Shown: piece after piece, positions 7,978-15,495 of the stretch | Numbering within the stretch: position 1 is the first letter of the stretch | Layout: each line of letters begins with the position of its first letter | Origin: Acidimicrobiia bacterium | Lineage (GTDB): Bacteria; Actinomycetota; Acidimicrobiia; IMCC26256; PALSA-555 | DNA: 37,141 nt | Direction of reading: 5' to 3' | Assembly: GCA_040881685.1 (NCBI GenBank) | Contig: JBBECS010000011.1 | Location: 1-37,141 of the forward strand | Program-made: the position numbers and the translations under genes | Notes under the pieces: generated by a model | The model's input: the letters and a program-made list of their open reading frames with translations, nothing else | The model's database searches: none | Told to the model about the DNA's origin: nothing

Positions 7978-8721
7978 GTGAGTCGCGTCGCAGTCATCAC
8001 GGGAGGTGGCTCGGGCATCGGGCGCGCTGCATGCGAGTACCTCGCGCGTCACGGCCACCGGATTGCGGTACTCGATGTCGTTCAGGAATCCGCTGATGAA
8101 GTCGCGGCCACGCTCCGCGCCGAAGGCGCCGAAGCCCTCGGTCTCGGCGTCGATGTCATTGACCGAGGTTCCATCGAGGAGTCGTTCGCGAAGGTTCGCT
8201 CCCAGCTCGGCCGGGTCGAGATCCTTGTGACGAGCGCTGCGGCCGCCGCGTTCGTGCCGTTCGAGCAGATCACGGTCGACGACTGGAACGACATGATGAA
8301 CGTGAACCTGACTGGCACGTTCCACTGCGCACAGGCCGCGATTGCGGACATGGTCGCCTCGGGCTGGGGGCGGATCGTCACCATCTCGTCGGCGGCGGGA
8401 CAAGTCGGGTCGCCTCGGCAGGTGCATTACTCAGCGTCGAAGGGTGGTGTGATCGCGTTCACCAAGGCTCTCGCGCTCGAGTACGCGGCCCTCGGGATCA
8501 CGGTGAACACGATTCCCCCCTTCACCGTTGACACGCCCATGTTGCGCGCCGCGCAATCTGCGCGCGATCTCCCGAATCCGGAAGTGGTGGCAAAGATGAT
8601 CCCGGCGCGTCGTCTTGGCACGGTCGACGACATCGCTGCGACATGCGCGTTCTTGTGCTCCGAAGAAGCCGGCTACATCACCGGCCAGGTGGTCGCGGTC
8701 AACGGGGGAGCAGTGCTGTGA
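7978..8721 (+). CDS. SDR family oxidoreductase (3-oxoacyl reductase-like)
   Basis: A 247-residue classical SDR starting at the GTG two bases after the P450 stop. TGGGSGIG is at residues 8-15, and the catalytic Ser (ISSAAG) and YSASK are in the usual order near 138-155. The usual NNAG is replaced by TSAA near residue 83, a departure in the loop that stabilises the central beta-sheet. The C-terminal TGQVVAVNGG motif is intact. It is the fourth gene of the LLM-TetR-P450-SDR-SDR operon and probably acts on an alcohol or hydroxyacyl intermediate produced by the P450. Confidence 0.9.
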   Translation: MSRVAVITGGGSGIGRAACEYLARHGHRIAVLDVVQESADEVAATLRAEGAEALGLGVDVIDRGSIEESFAKVRSQLGRVEILVTSAAAAAFVPFEQITVDDWNDMMNVNLTGTFHCAQAAIADMVASGWGRIVTISSAAGQVGSPRQVHYSASKGGVIAFTKALALEYAALGITVNTIPPFTVDTPMLRAAQSARDLPNPEVVAKMIPARRLGTVDDIAATCAFLCSEEAGYITGQVVAVNGGAVL

Positions 8722-9488
8722 GCGAGCGCTTCTCATTAGAAGGCCATGTAGCGATCGTCACCGGGGGCGGTACGGGCATCGGACGCGGCGTCGCTCTGGT
8801 GCTCGCCGAGCACGGCGCCGACATCGCGCTGGCGGCCCGCCGCGCCGAGCCGCTCGTGTCGACCGCGCAAGAGGTTGAGGCCATGGGTCGGCGCGCCCTC
8901 GTCGTCCCCACCGATGTCACGAAGCCCGACCAGTGCCAGCAGCTGGTTGATGCCGCGCTTCGCGAGCTTGGCCGAATCGACGTCCTCGTGAACAACGCTG
9001 GTGGCGCGCAGACGAAGCGCATCGGGGACTGGTCGGACGACGAGTGGCACCAGGTCGTTGACCTCAACCTCGGAAGCGTGTGGTTTCTGTCCCGCTGCGC
9101 AGCGCAGCCGATGCTCGAGCAAGGGAAGGGTTCGATCGTCAACATCTCCTCTGGGGCCAGCCTGCTGGCGATGCCCCAGGCCGCGCCCTACGGCGCCGCC
9201 AAGGCAGCAGTCAACAACCTGACGGGTTCGATGGCCGCGGCCTGGACGCGCAAGGGAGTCCGCGTCAACAACATCGCGGTCGGCGCCGTTCGCACGGAGA
9301 TGCTTGCGGAGGACGCGAAGCGCTCTGGCATCGACGTCGAGTTGATCGGTCAGACGAACGCGATGGGGCGGCTTGGCGAGCCGGAAGAGATCGGTTACGG
9401 AGTCCTCTTCTTCGCGTCAGATGCCTCGAGCTTCTGCTCCGGTCAGACGCTCTACATCCACGGCGGTCCCGGCCTCGCGGGCGTCTGA
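8718..9488 (+). CDS. SDR family oxidoreductase (FabG-like)
   Basis: A 256-residue SDR that starts at a GTG inside the end of the previous gene (4 bp GTGA overlap). TGGGTGIG is at 15-22, NNAGG near 93, NISSGAS, and YGAAK as the active-site Tyr-x3-Lys. Unlike its upstream neighbour it keeps the standard NNAG. It is the last gene of the operon, and the unit ends about 120 bp later at att arm R2. Two consecutive SDRs with a P450 and an LLM enzyme suggest sequential oxidation steps on one substrate. Confidence 0.9.
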   Translation: MSERFSLEGHVAIVTGGGTGIGRGVALVLAEHGADIALAARRAEPLVSTAQEVEAMGRRALVVPTDVTKPDQCQQLVDAALRELGRIDVLVNNAGGAQTKRIGDWSDDEWHQVVDLNLGSVWFLSRCAAQPMLEQGKGSIVNISSGASLLAMPQAAPYGAAKAAVNNLTGSMAAAWTRKGVRVNNIAVGAVRTEMLAEDAKRSGIDVELIGQTNAMGRLGEPEEIGYGVLFFASDASSFCSGQTLYIHGGPGLAGV

Positions 9489-9605
9489 CGCCCCTGTTGG
9501 AGGGAGATCGCGCGGCGCACGAGGAACTGCTGCACCGTGCTCGCCGACCGAAACGCCGGTGAGCTCCCCCACAGGCCCGCCTGCAATCCTCGGCGGGTCG
9601 CGCTC

Positions 9606-9740
9606 GTCACCGAAGTTGTCACCAGTGGAGGCCGACTCAAGGCCGCCTCTACGCACTCCACGGCACTCCACGCAAAGTGCGCCGAACTCGGGACTACTCA
9701 GGGCGTGCTCAACGAGTCTCGAGGGCCGCTTGTCAAGGCG
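9606..9740 (+). repeat. att arm R2 (135 bp)
   Basis: This fills the gene-free stretch 9489-9852 together with the tRNA fragment and hairpin that follow. It has the GTCACC-N6-GTCACCAGTGG tandem pair, CGACTCAAGG, then CGAACTCGGG, CTCAACGAGTCTCG and CTTGTCAAG just before the tRNA core, in the same order and spacing as R3 and R4. The repeated GTCACC and ACTCAGGG blocks look like integrase arm-type sites. Confidence 0.8.
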
Positions 9741-9787
9741 CTCATAACCTGAAGGTCGTGGGTTTCAAATCCCACCCCCCGCCACCA
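9741..9787 (+). other. tRNA-fMet 3' fragment, att copy 2
   Basis: A copy of the 45 nt at the window start, from CTCATAA to CCA, with one substitution in the anticodon stem (CCC to CCT) and two single-base insertions (extra T in the T loop, extra C in the acceptor). No tRNA 5' half precedes it, so it is a displaced att sequence and not a gene. Confidence 0.85.
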
Positions 9788-9800
9788 TCGCAGCAAACAT

Positions 9801-9832
9801 GAAGGTCCCGAGCCTCAAGGCTCGGGACCTTC
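9801..9832 (+). terminator. hairpin after att copy 2
   Basis: A perfect 14 bp stem GAAGGTCCCGAGCC closes a TCAA tetraloop 13 nt after the tRNA fragment. It separates the SDR operon from the convergent SnoaL gene and may act in both directions. Confidence 0.75.
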
Positions 9833-9852
9833 GTACTGGAACGACCGAGTCG

Positions 9853-10296
9853 TCAGGCGGGCGGGGCGAAGGGGTTGTCGATCACGCCGAGCTTGCCCAT
9901 GAGTCCCAGCATGTCCTGGTAGTTCCAGGTCTCGATCACCTTGCCGTTGGCGACGCGGTTGATCTCTAAGGCTTCTTGTCGGATCTCTCCGTCGCCGTGC
10001 GGCGCGGTCCAGTGGTAGCGAAGCGCGAATCGATCTCCCTGCGCAACGAGGTCGTCCATCTCGAAGTGCATTCCCGGTATGCCCGCGCGACCAACCGCAA
10101 TGCGCTCGATGCAGGCGTCGATGCCAACGACCGTGCCGCCGGTGCGCGAGTGCAAGACGTAATCAGCCGCGAGGATCTCGCGTATGCCCACGGCTCGCAC
10201 GTCGTCGTCCGCTGTGTTGGCGAGTTCCATGATCCGTGCGGCGAGACGCTCAGCGACCGTCTGGAACGGCTCGACGTCACTGCGGTTGTCGACCAT
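9853..10296 (-). CDS. SnoaL-like ester cyclase family protein
   Basis: A 147-residue NTF2-fold protein. FEMDDLVAQGDRFALRYHWTA followed by EINRVANGKVIETWNYQDMLGLM is the usual C-terminal strand pattern of SnoaL-like polyketide cyclase/ester cyclase proteins. The ATG at 10296 is chosen because homology begins soon after. It lies 26 bp downstream of the cyclase/ATPase regulator on the same strand, so the two probably form an operon that is the whole cargo of this unit. The substrate is unknown. It is not closely similar to the other SnoaL-like protein at 3677. Confidence 0.8.
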   Translation of the reverse strand: MVDNRSDVEPFQTVAERLAARIMELANTADDDVRAVGIREILAADYVLHSRTGGTVVGIDACIERIAVGRAGIPGMHFEMDDLVAQGDRFALRYHWTAPHGDGEIRQEALEINRVANGKVIETWNYQDMLGLMGKLGVIDNPFAPPA

Positions 10297-10322
10297 GAAC
10301 GCCGACCGTAGATAATCCGCGG

Positions 10323-13064
10323 CTACTCGTCCCCGACATTCATCTCGACGTCGAGCTCGATGAGGGGCGCAGCGTGTTCGGCGATCACTCGGTCGAACGT
10401 CGTCAGCAGGTGCTCGACGGCGTCGTCGTAGCCGAAGCCTTCGACCTCTGCTCGGGCAGCCGCAATCTCCGCAGAGTAGAGCTTCGGGAAGTGGTTGAGC
10501 TGCGGTTGGTTCGTGAACGCCGGGAACGCCGCGATGGCGTCGCTCTCCGCGAAAACGGCCAACTTGATGGCCAGGGCGGGCTCCGACGACGCCACCGAGG
10601 CGGCCCAGCCCGCGACGGCGATCGCGAACACGCTGAGCTCGCCGTCGTGGGCATAAGCGTTGACACACTCCCGGCACAGCGAGACCCCCTCGGCGAGGTC
10701 ACCCCTCGAGAGGTGCAGCATCGCGGCCCTCCCGCGACCGAGGTTCAGGAACGTCTTGCGACGGGTGCGGTCGAAGCGGATGGACTCCTCGGCCGCAGCC
10801 AGGGAACGCGACGGGTCGGCGGTCGCGGTGGCGTTTTGCATCGCCAGCAGCGGATAGAAGGCGACGATCTTGCTGCCCGTGGCTCGTGCAACCTCGAGGG
10901 CTTCCTGGGCGAGCGCATGATCGTCGTCCCCGTCAGCCAAGTACTGGAAGACACTCAGTTGGCCGAGCATCCAAGCGAGCGTCGCGGGGTCACGGTCGCG
11001 TCGAGCGCGATCCACCGCGGCGCGTCCAAACGTGACAGCAGTGCCGACGTCGCCGTCGTAGAGCGCCATGACACCCGCGTCGATGGCGGTCGCCGCCGCC
11101 GGGTCGAGGTCGCCGGCCTGGCGTGCGAGAGTGTTCACACGGCGGTACTCGCCCAGGTCCCCGGCGAAGAACGCACGTCTCACCGCGAGGTCGCACGCAA
11201 CTTCGAAGCCCCGATGGCTGCCGGACTCCTCGATCACCTCGCTCGCGAGCATCCCCAGGTCGTCGGCCAAGGCGGGCGGATAGGCGAAGGCATCGAGGAA
11301 CGGCAGATCGGCGAAGAACAGCAGCAGCTCACCGGGGCGTGCGTCGTCGAGCAGCCACCGCGCTGCCGCGACGATGTTCGGCGTCTCGGTTTCGAGGCGC
11401 TCGAGCGCGTCGAAGTCAGCCGGCGTCGCGGTCTCGGCGAGCAGCGTGTGCGCGAGGTCCAGGAAGTGTCTGGCGTGGTCGTCGCGAGCGGCCCGCGCGG
11501 TGTCCGCGACAAGCTTCTCAACCGCGTACTGGCGGATCATCTCCAAGAGTCGGTAGCGCGTCGTGCCATAGCGCTCGGCCCGCTCCACGAGCGACTTCGC
11601 CACGAGCGATGCGAGCACGTCGAACGCCTCGAACTCTTCCACCTCGATACCAGCCGCGAGCGCGACCACCGCGTCGAGGTCGAAGCCGCCCACGCACACC
11701 GACAAGCGGGCGAGCAGCGCGCGCTCGTCGTCGCTCAAGAGCTCGAACGACCAGTCGATCGCCGCGCGCAGCGTCTGATGACGTTCCAGGCTGGTCCGGC
11801 GTCCTCCGGTCAGTAGTCGGAACTGCTGGTCGAGGCGGGAAAGGATCTCGGCCGGCGACATGAGCGCAGTGCGCGCCGCTGCGAGCTCGATCGCGAGTGG
11901 GATTCCGTCGAGGCGCACGCAGATGTCGTGCACCGCCTTGGCGCCGGCCTCGTCGAGCGCCAGGTCGCCCCGGGCCTCCTCGGCACGGGCAAGGAACAGA
12001 CTCCCCGCCTCCGAAGTGACGACCGAGGTGACGTCGGCGGCCGACGCGAGCTCCAGCGACGCGAGCGGTGCAACGTGCTCGCCCCGGACTCCGAGCGCCT
12101 CTCGGCTGGTCGCGAGCACCGACACCTTTGGCGCCGCGGCCGTCGTCACGGTGACCCACTCGGCGACCGCTCCGACGAGGTGTTCGCAGTTGTCGAGCAC
12201 CAGCAGGAGGTCCTTGCGCTCGAGGAAGCGCGCCAACCCGTCACGGACGGGTGTGCCCTGCGGTGGCGTGTACCCGAACGCCGCCGCGATCGCGTCGGCG
12301 AGGGCGCCGGGCTCCTGCACAGGGGCGAGCTCGCAGAGCCAGACGCCGTCGGCGTAGTGGGGGAGCAGCTCGGACGCGACGTGAACTGCCAGGCGGGTCT
12401 TCCCGACGCCGCCGACACCGACGACCGTCACGACGCGCGACGAGCGCATGCGGTCCGCGGCTGCGCGGAGGGCTTCGTCTCGACCCACGAAGGTGCTGAG
12501 CTCATGGGGAAGGTTCGAGCGGTACGCGTCGAGTGAGCGCAGGGGCGGGAACGTCGTCGGCAGGCTCGGTGCACCGACTTGGTAGAGGTGCACAGCCGCT
12601 TGCAAGTCACGCAGTCGGTGCTCACCGAGGTCGTCGAGCGCGACGTGGTCCCGCACCTGGTCGGCGACAGGGCGGGTGCACACGATCTGGCGTCCGTGCG
12701 CAACCGCCATCACCCGGGCGGCGCGGTTCACGTCTGAGCCGAACCAGTCGCCGTCGCGAGCGGTCGCCTCACCCGCGTGAAGTCCCATGCGCACCCGAAG
12801 CTCGAGCGGGTCGGGCCACGTGGCCGCGCACAGCGCCTCCTGCCCAGCCACCGCCGCGCCGATAGCTTCGCCGGCGCTCCGGAACGTCGCCATGGTGCCG
12901 TCGCCGGTGCTCTTGACGACCTGCCCGCCGTTGCCTTCGACTGCGGCCCGCAACAGGTCGTCGTGGTGGGCGAGCGCGACTCGCATCGCGTCCGGGTGTT
13001 CCTCCCACAGACGCGTGGAGCCTTCGAGGTCGGTGAACAGGAAGGTCAACGTCTCGGTGGCCAC
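10323..13064 (-). CDS. class III cyclase + NB-ARC ATPase + TPR-like regulator (no LuxR end)
   Basis: A protein of about 913 residues. The N-terminal class III nucleotidyl cyclase homology domain has FTDLEGSTRLWE and STGDGTMATF (both metal-binding Asp positions present). An AP-ATPase/NB-ARC module follows with Walker [10 protein letters not shown], Walker B LLLVLDNCEH and LDGIPLAIELAAAR. The rest is helical and TPR-like. The architecture is that of the actinobacterial Rv0386/Rv1358/Rv2488c family, but the C-terminal LuxR helix-turn-helix of those proteins is absent and the protein stops at a natural end. The GTG at 13064, preceded by AGGAGCGGGGG, is preferred over a TTG at 13109. Without a DNA-binding domain it may signal by nucleotide or protein contact. 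Its only partner gene is the SnoaL-like protein. Confidence 0.85.
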   Translation of the reverse strand: MATETLTFLFTDLEGSTRLWEEHPDAMRVALAHHDDLLRAAVEGNGGQVVKSTGDGTMATFRSAGEAIGAAVAGQEALCAATWPDPLELRVRMGLHAGEATARDGDWFGSDVNRAARVMAVAHGRQIVCTRPVADQVRDHVALDDLGEHRLRDLQAAVHLYQVGAPSLPTTFPPLRSLDAYRSNLPHELSTFVGRDEALRAAADRMRSSRVVTVVGVGGVGKTRLAVHVASELLPHYADGVWLCELAPVQEPGALADAIAAAFGYTPPQGTPVRDGLARFLERKDLLLVLDNCEHLVGAVAEWVTVTTAAAPKVSVLATSREALGVRGEHVAPLASLELASAADVTSVVTSEAGSLFLARAEEARGDLALDEAGAKAVHDICVRLDGIPLAIELAAARTALMSPAEILSRLDQQFRLLTGGRRTSLERHQTLRAAIDWSFELLSDDERALLARLSVCVGGFDLDAVVALAAGIEVEEFEAFDVLASLVAKSLVERAERYGTTRYRLLEMIRQYAVEKLVADTARAARDDHARHFLDLAHTLLAETATPADFDALERLETETPNIVAAARWLLDDARPGELLLFFADLPFLDAFAYPPALADDLGMLASEVIEESGSHRGFEVACDLAVRRAFFAGDLGEYRRVNTLARQAGDLDPAAATAIDAGVMALYDGDVGTAVTFGRAAVDRARRDRDPATLAWMLGQLSVFQYLADGDDDHALAQEALEVARATGSKIVAFYPLLAMQNATATADPSRSLAAAEESIRFDRTRRKTFLNLGRGRAAMLHLSRGDLAEGVSLCRECVNAYAHDGELSVFAIAVAGWAASVASSEPALAIKLAVFAESDAIAAFPAFTNQPQLNHFPKLYSAEIAAARAEVEGFGYDDAVEHLLTTFDRVIAEHAAPLIELDVEMNVGDE

Positions 13065-13196
13065 GCCGATCCCCCCGCTCCTCGGCTCGCCAGGTGCCGG
13101 GCAAGTCAACCAGACGATGCGATCGCGAACCGAGCAGCGCCCACTCGATACCGAGCCGAGTGGGGCATCCCACGGCCCGTTCGTCGTCGTCTTCTT

Positions 13197-13329
13197 GTCA
13201 CCGAACTTGTCACCAGTGGGAACCGACTCAGGGCGTCTTCACGCACGTGACGGGTCTGCACGGAATGAGCGCCCAACTCAGGGCTACTCGGCGTGTCTCA
13301 ACGGGTCTCGACGGACACTTGTCAAGCCG
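13197..13329 (+). repeat. att arm R3 (133 bp)
   Basis: The best-preserved arm, lying in the gene-free stretch 13065-13443. It has GTCACC-N6-GTCACCAGTGG, CGACTCAGGGC, a second CCAACTCAGGGC about 60 bp on, CTCAACGGGTCTCG, then CTTGTCAAG four bases before the CTCATAA core. Length and order match R2 and R4. Confidence 0.85.
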
Positions 13330-13374
13330 CTCATAACCCGAAGGTCGTGGGTTCAAATCCCACCCCCGCCACCA
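13330..13374 (+). other. tRNA-fMet 3' fragment, att copy 3
   Basis: Identical over all 45 nt to the tRNA end at the window start, including CCA, with no 5' half. Identity starts at the first base of the anticodon loop, consistent with integrase crossover in that loop. Confidence 0.9.
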
Positions 13375-13388
13375 TCAAAGCAGCAAGT

Positions 13389-13418
13389 CCGAGGCCCCGG
13401 ATCGCTCCGGGGCCTCGG
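13389..13418 (+). terminator. hairpin after att copy 3
   Basis: A perfect 13 bp stem CCGAGGCCCCGGA closes a TCGC loop, 14 nt after the tRNA fragment. It has the same position as the hairpins after copies 1, 2 and 5 but a different stem sequence. It lies at the 3' side of the VOC gene. Confidence 0.75.
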
Positions 13419-13443
13419 CGCGTTCGGTCTGAGGGCAATGGCG

Positions 13444-13848
13444 TCACCCCGTCGCCGGTTGGAACAGCTCGACGATGTTCCCGGACGGGTCGAGGATCAA
13501 GACCTGCTTGCCGCCCGGACCTTCGACGACGTCATTGCGGAACTGAGCGCCCGCGTCGCGCAGACGCGCGACGTCGGCAGCGATGTCGTCGACGTGGAAG
13601 TGGATGCGGTTCCAGCCACCCGGGCCAGGCTTGGCGCCGTCGGCCATCGGCCGTCCGGCGGAGCTCGTCGGTCCCGCGAGCAGCAGGCGCAGGTTGCCGC
13701 GTCTGACGTCGGCGAACGCCGGCGCGGCGTTCGAGATCAAGGCAAAGTCGAGGAGCTTCGTGTAAAAGGCGATCGCCTCCTCGACGTCGTCGACCATGTA
13801 ACGGACGTGAACCATCTCTTGAGGGTTGAGCAGTTCGTCGTGTGTCAT
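13444..13848 (-). CDS. VOC (glyoxalase/bleomycin-resistance fold) protein
   Basis: A 134-residue single-subunit VOC protein with the two beta-alpha-beta-beta-beta halves. The candidate metal ligands are His in MVHVRYMVDD, His in IHFHVDD and Glu in GNIVELFQ. Its ATG overlaps the stop of the ArsR-ArsC fusion (ATGA) and is preceded by AGGAGG, so it is the second gene of the ars operon. Some VOC proteins (ArsI) cleave carbon-arsenic bonds, but this one contains no cysteine at all, so an ArsI role is unlikely. Another detoxification or binding role alongside the arsenate reductase is inferred from operon position only. Confidence 0.8.
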   Translation of the reverse strand: MTHDELLNPQEMVHVRYMVDDVEEAIAFYTKLLDFALISNAAPAFADVRRGNLRLLLAGPTSSAGRPMADGAKPGPGGWNRIHFHVDDIAADVARLRDAGAQFRNDVVEGPGGKQVLILDPSGNIVELFQPATG

Positions 13849-14624
13849 GGGATGTCCTCCTGAACGACGGTGAGGCGGCTCATCAGCAGATCGACCCGGT
13901 TTTCGATCTCGTCGGCGGTTCGCACGAACGCTGGGTAGCTGGAGTCGTCGTTGTCACCCTCTGCGGCCGGGTCGGGCATGCTCCAATGTGCCGTCGGCGG
14001 CGAACCGGGGAACTCGGGGCATACCTCTTTCACCTTGTCGCACAGTGTGATGACGCGGTCGAAGCGGTTGCGGGCGAAGCGGCGTAGGTGCTTCGTAGTC
14101 CGCTCGGCGATGTCGAGGCCTCGCTCGGCCATCACGCGCACTGCGTTGGGATGCAGCGGCTTGGGATGGCTCCCGGCGCTGCGCGCCTGGATGGTGTGCC
14201 CGGATCGGTGCTCCAGAAGCGCTTCAGCCATCTGCGATCGTGCTGAGTTCCCGGTGCAGAGGAACAGCACCTTCGGCGTCCGTCCCCGGGGGAAGGGCTG
14301 CGCGTCGGGTGGGGGCGGGACGAGCTCGAGGCGCAATGCCGGATGCAATGCGGCGCTGGCGTCGACGAGCAGCGCGGCGCAGCGACCGAGGTCGGCGCGG
14401 TAGTAGGTGTCACGACCGTCGGCGGCACTTCGCCGAGCCGAGACCAGCCCAGCAGCGCGCAGCTCCCCCAGGTGGTACGACACCAGGTTCTGCGGCTTGC
14501 CCACCAATTCGGTGAGCTCACCGACACGGCGATCACTGTCGGCCAGCTCGCTCAGCAATCGCCACCGCTGCGGATCGCCCAGCAGCTGCAGGACACGCGA
14601 TTCTGCGCCAGCGTCGACCGCCAT
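13845..14624 (-). CDS. ArsR regulator - ArsC arsenate reductase fusion
   Basis: A 259-residue two-domain protein. Residues 1-~100 form an ArsR/SmtB winged helix with LVSYHLGELRAAGLVSARR as recognition helix and wing. From ~116 on it is a low-molecular-weight phosphatase-type arsenate reductase with P-loop CTGNSAR (Cys123 to Arg129). It also has the pair Cys195/Cys202 in LCDKVKEVC and Asp218 in MPDP. The three cysteines fit the thioredoxin-coupled ArsC mechanism. One polypeptide would therefore sense and reduce arsenate, or the reductase domain would link repression to redox state. Such fusions are known in actinobacteria. No arsenite efflux gene (ArsB/Acr3) is in the window. Confidence 0.88.
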   Translation of the reverse strand: MAVDAGAESRVLQLLGDPQRWRLLSELADSDRRVGELTELVGKPQNLVSYHLGELRAAGLVSARRSAADGRDTYYRADLGRCAALLVDASAALHPALRLELVPPPPDAQPFPRGRTPKVLFLCTGNSARSQMAEALLEHRSGHTIQARSAGSHPKPLHPNAVRVMAERGLDIAERTTKHLRRFARNRFDRVITLCDKVKEVCPEFPGSPPTAHWSMPDPAAEGDNDDSSYPAFVRTADEIENRVDLLMSRLTVVQEDIP

Positions 14625-14651
14625 GCCGTGAAATTAGACCAACAGGGATTG

Positions 14652-14675
14652 ATGGATCAACTACCTTTGATCCAT
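14652..14675. promoter_or_regulatory. ArsR-type operator
   Basis: A perfect 9+9 inverted repeat ATGGATCAA-N6-TTGATCCAT lies 27 bp upstream of the ArsR-ArsC start. The ATCAA-N6-TTGAT core is the classic ArsR/SmtB operator form. TTGATGGATCAA just before it (14649-14660) gives an overlapping second half-site arrangement. Confidence 0.8.
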
Positions 14676-14749
14676 GGTTGGATCGTGAACTCTCGGCACG
14701 AGGTGCCGTGATCACTCCGTGTTCACGAGCCTGAGGGACGGCTTGTCGT

Positions 14750-14771
14750 GACATTGTGATATCATGATGTC
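14750..14771. promoter_or_regulatory. putative antitoxin operator
   Basis: An interrupted palindrome GACAT...ATGTC encloses the perfect 8 bp palindrome TGATATCA (14757-14764), immediately before the ATG of the ribbon-helix-helix antitoxin. The position is right for autorepression by the toxin-antitoxin complex. Confidence 0.55.
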
Positions 14772-14981
14772 ATGGCAAAGCAGACGACCGTACGGCTCCC
14801 CGATGCGTTGGCAGACGAGGCTGAGGCGGTCGCACGCGTGAAGGGCACAAGCGTGAATGCGTTGATCGTCGACTCGCTCGCTGCGGAGATCGAGCGCGTC
14901 CGCGCTGACAAGGACTTCACGTTGCGTGCGCGCGAGCTGTTGAAGCGTGACAAGGAGTTGTTGGACCGGCTCGCGCGGTGA
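14772..14981 (+). CDS. ribbon-helix-helix antitoxin
   Basis: A 69-residue protein opening with a beta-strand KQTTVRLPDALADEAEAVAR, then GTSVNALIVDSL, the RHH/CopG-type fold. A highly charged C-terminal helix (RARELLKRDKELLDRL) would bind the toxin. Its stop overlaps the GTG of the Doc-like toxin by 4 bp, the usual tight coupling. It should neutralise the Fic-type toxin and repress its own promoter through the palindrome just upstream. It is complete, and the ATG at 14772 directly follows the operator. Confidence 0.85.
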   Translation: MAKQTTVRLPDALADEAEAVARVKGTSVNALIVDSLAAEIERVRADKDFTLRARELLKRDKELLDRLAR

Positions 14982-15340
14982 CGCGGTACCTCACGCTGGC
15001 CGAGTACTTCTGGCTGGCCGAGCAGGTCACTGGCACCGAGGCCGCGGTCCTCGTGAAGGCAGCGCGAGTCGAGCTCGCCGACTCGGCGCTCCACGCACCG
15101 GCGGCCGGCTTCGGCGATCAAGACTTCTATCCGGATCTCATCGACAAGGCCGCCGTACTCACCTGCCGACTGGCCTGGAACCACCCGCTTCCAGACGGCA
15201 ACAAGCGGGCGGCGTGGGCCGCGCTCGTGATGTTCGCCGACCTCAACGGCGGCGCGTGGGAACCGCGCTGGATCGCGAGGTCGCGTCGATGCACGACGCT
15301 GTCCCGGCCAGGACAGCAAGCCGCAGCGTGGTCGGCGTGA
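14978..15340 (+). CDS. Doc-like Fic-fold toxin, C-terminus possibly frameshifted
   Basis: A 120-residue death-on-curing toxin. The Fic motif HPLPDGNKR is at 69-77, preceded by the typical YPDLIDKAAVLTCRLAWN. Doc proteins phosphorylate EF-Tu and arrest translation. The family-like sequence runs to FADLNGGAWEP near residue 95, then turns into a Ser/Arg/Cys-rich tail not expected for Doc. The neighbouring frame instead gives ALDREVASMHDAV and stays open to 15492. A frameshift near 15260 is therefore possible, which would extend the protein into the small gene downstream. The active-site motif itself is intact. Confidence 0.75.
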   Translation: MTRYLTLAEYFWLAEQVTGTEAAVLVKAARVELADSALHAPAAGFGDQDFYPDLIDKAAVLTCRLAWNHPLPDGNKRAAWAALVMFADLNGGAWEPRWIARSRRCTTLSRPGQQAAAWSA

Positions 15341-15492
15341 TGAACGAGTTCGGGCGTCTGGCCGACGACTACCGCCAGATGCACGCGGCCGTCGATCTGC
15401 TGGAGTTCTCGCGCTGGCTCGCGCAGGTTCCGTACAGCCCGCTGTACGACAGCCACATCTCGCCGGACCGGGCGCTCACGTCGCTGCTCTGA
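15340..15492 (+). CDS. small unknown protein, or displaced tail of the Doc gene
   Basis: A 50-residue reading frame from an ATG overlapping the Doc stop (TGATG), ending LTSLL. It contains FGRLADDYRQMHAAVDLLEFSRWLAQV, amphipathic and helix-forming. It is in the frame that would continue Doc if a base were lost or gained near 15260, so it may be part of that gene. It lies 3 bp ahead of the next gene, keeping the series tightly packed. No family is recognised. Confidence 0.4.
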   Translation: MNEFGRLADDYRQMHAAVDLLEFSRWLAQVPYSPLYDSHISPDRALTSLL

Positions 15493-15495
15493 GCG

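Noticed and set aside
10374-11816. Long plus-strand frame opposite the cyclase/ATPase gene
   Set aside because: It is Arg/Gly/Glu-rich shadow coding on the complement of a gene with clear domains, as expected in high-GC DNA. The same holds for long antisense frames at 2166-3245, 19495-20535, 21875-23218, 23267-24187, 31943-33124 and 33598-34581.
13301-13374. Open frames running through the arm and tRNA fragments (such as ones reading NPKVVGSNPTP)
   Set aside because: They are translations of tRNA sequence that recur wherever tRNA ends are misread as genes; no start signal or codon pattern supports them.
13444-13848. VOC protein as ArsI carbon-arsenic lyase
   Set aside because: ArsI needs a cysteine pair; this protein has no cysteine.
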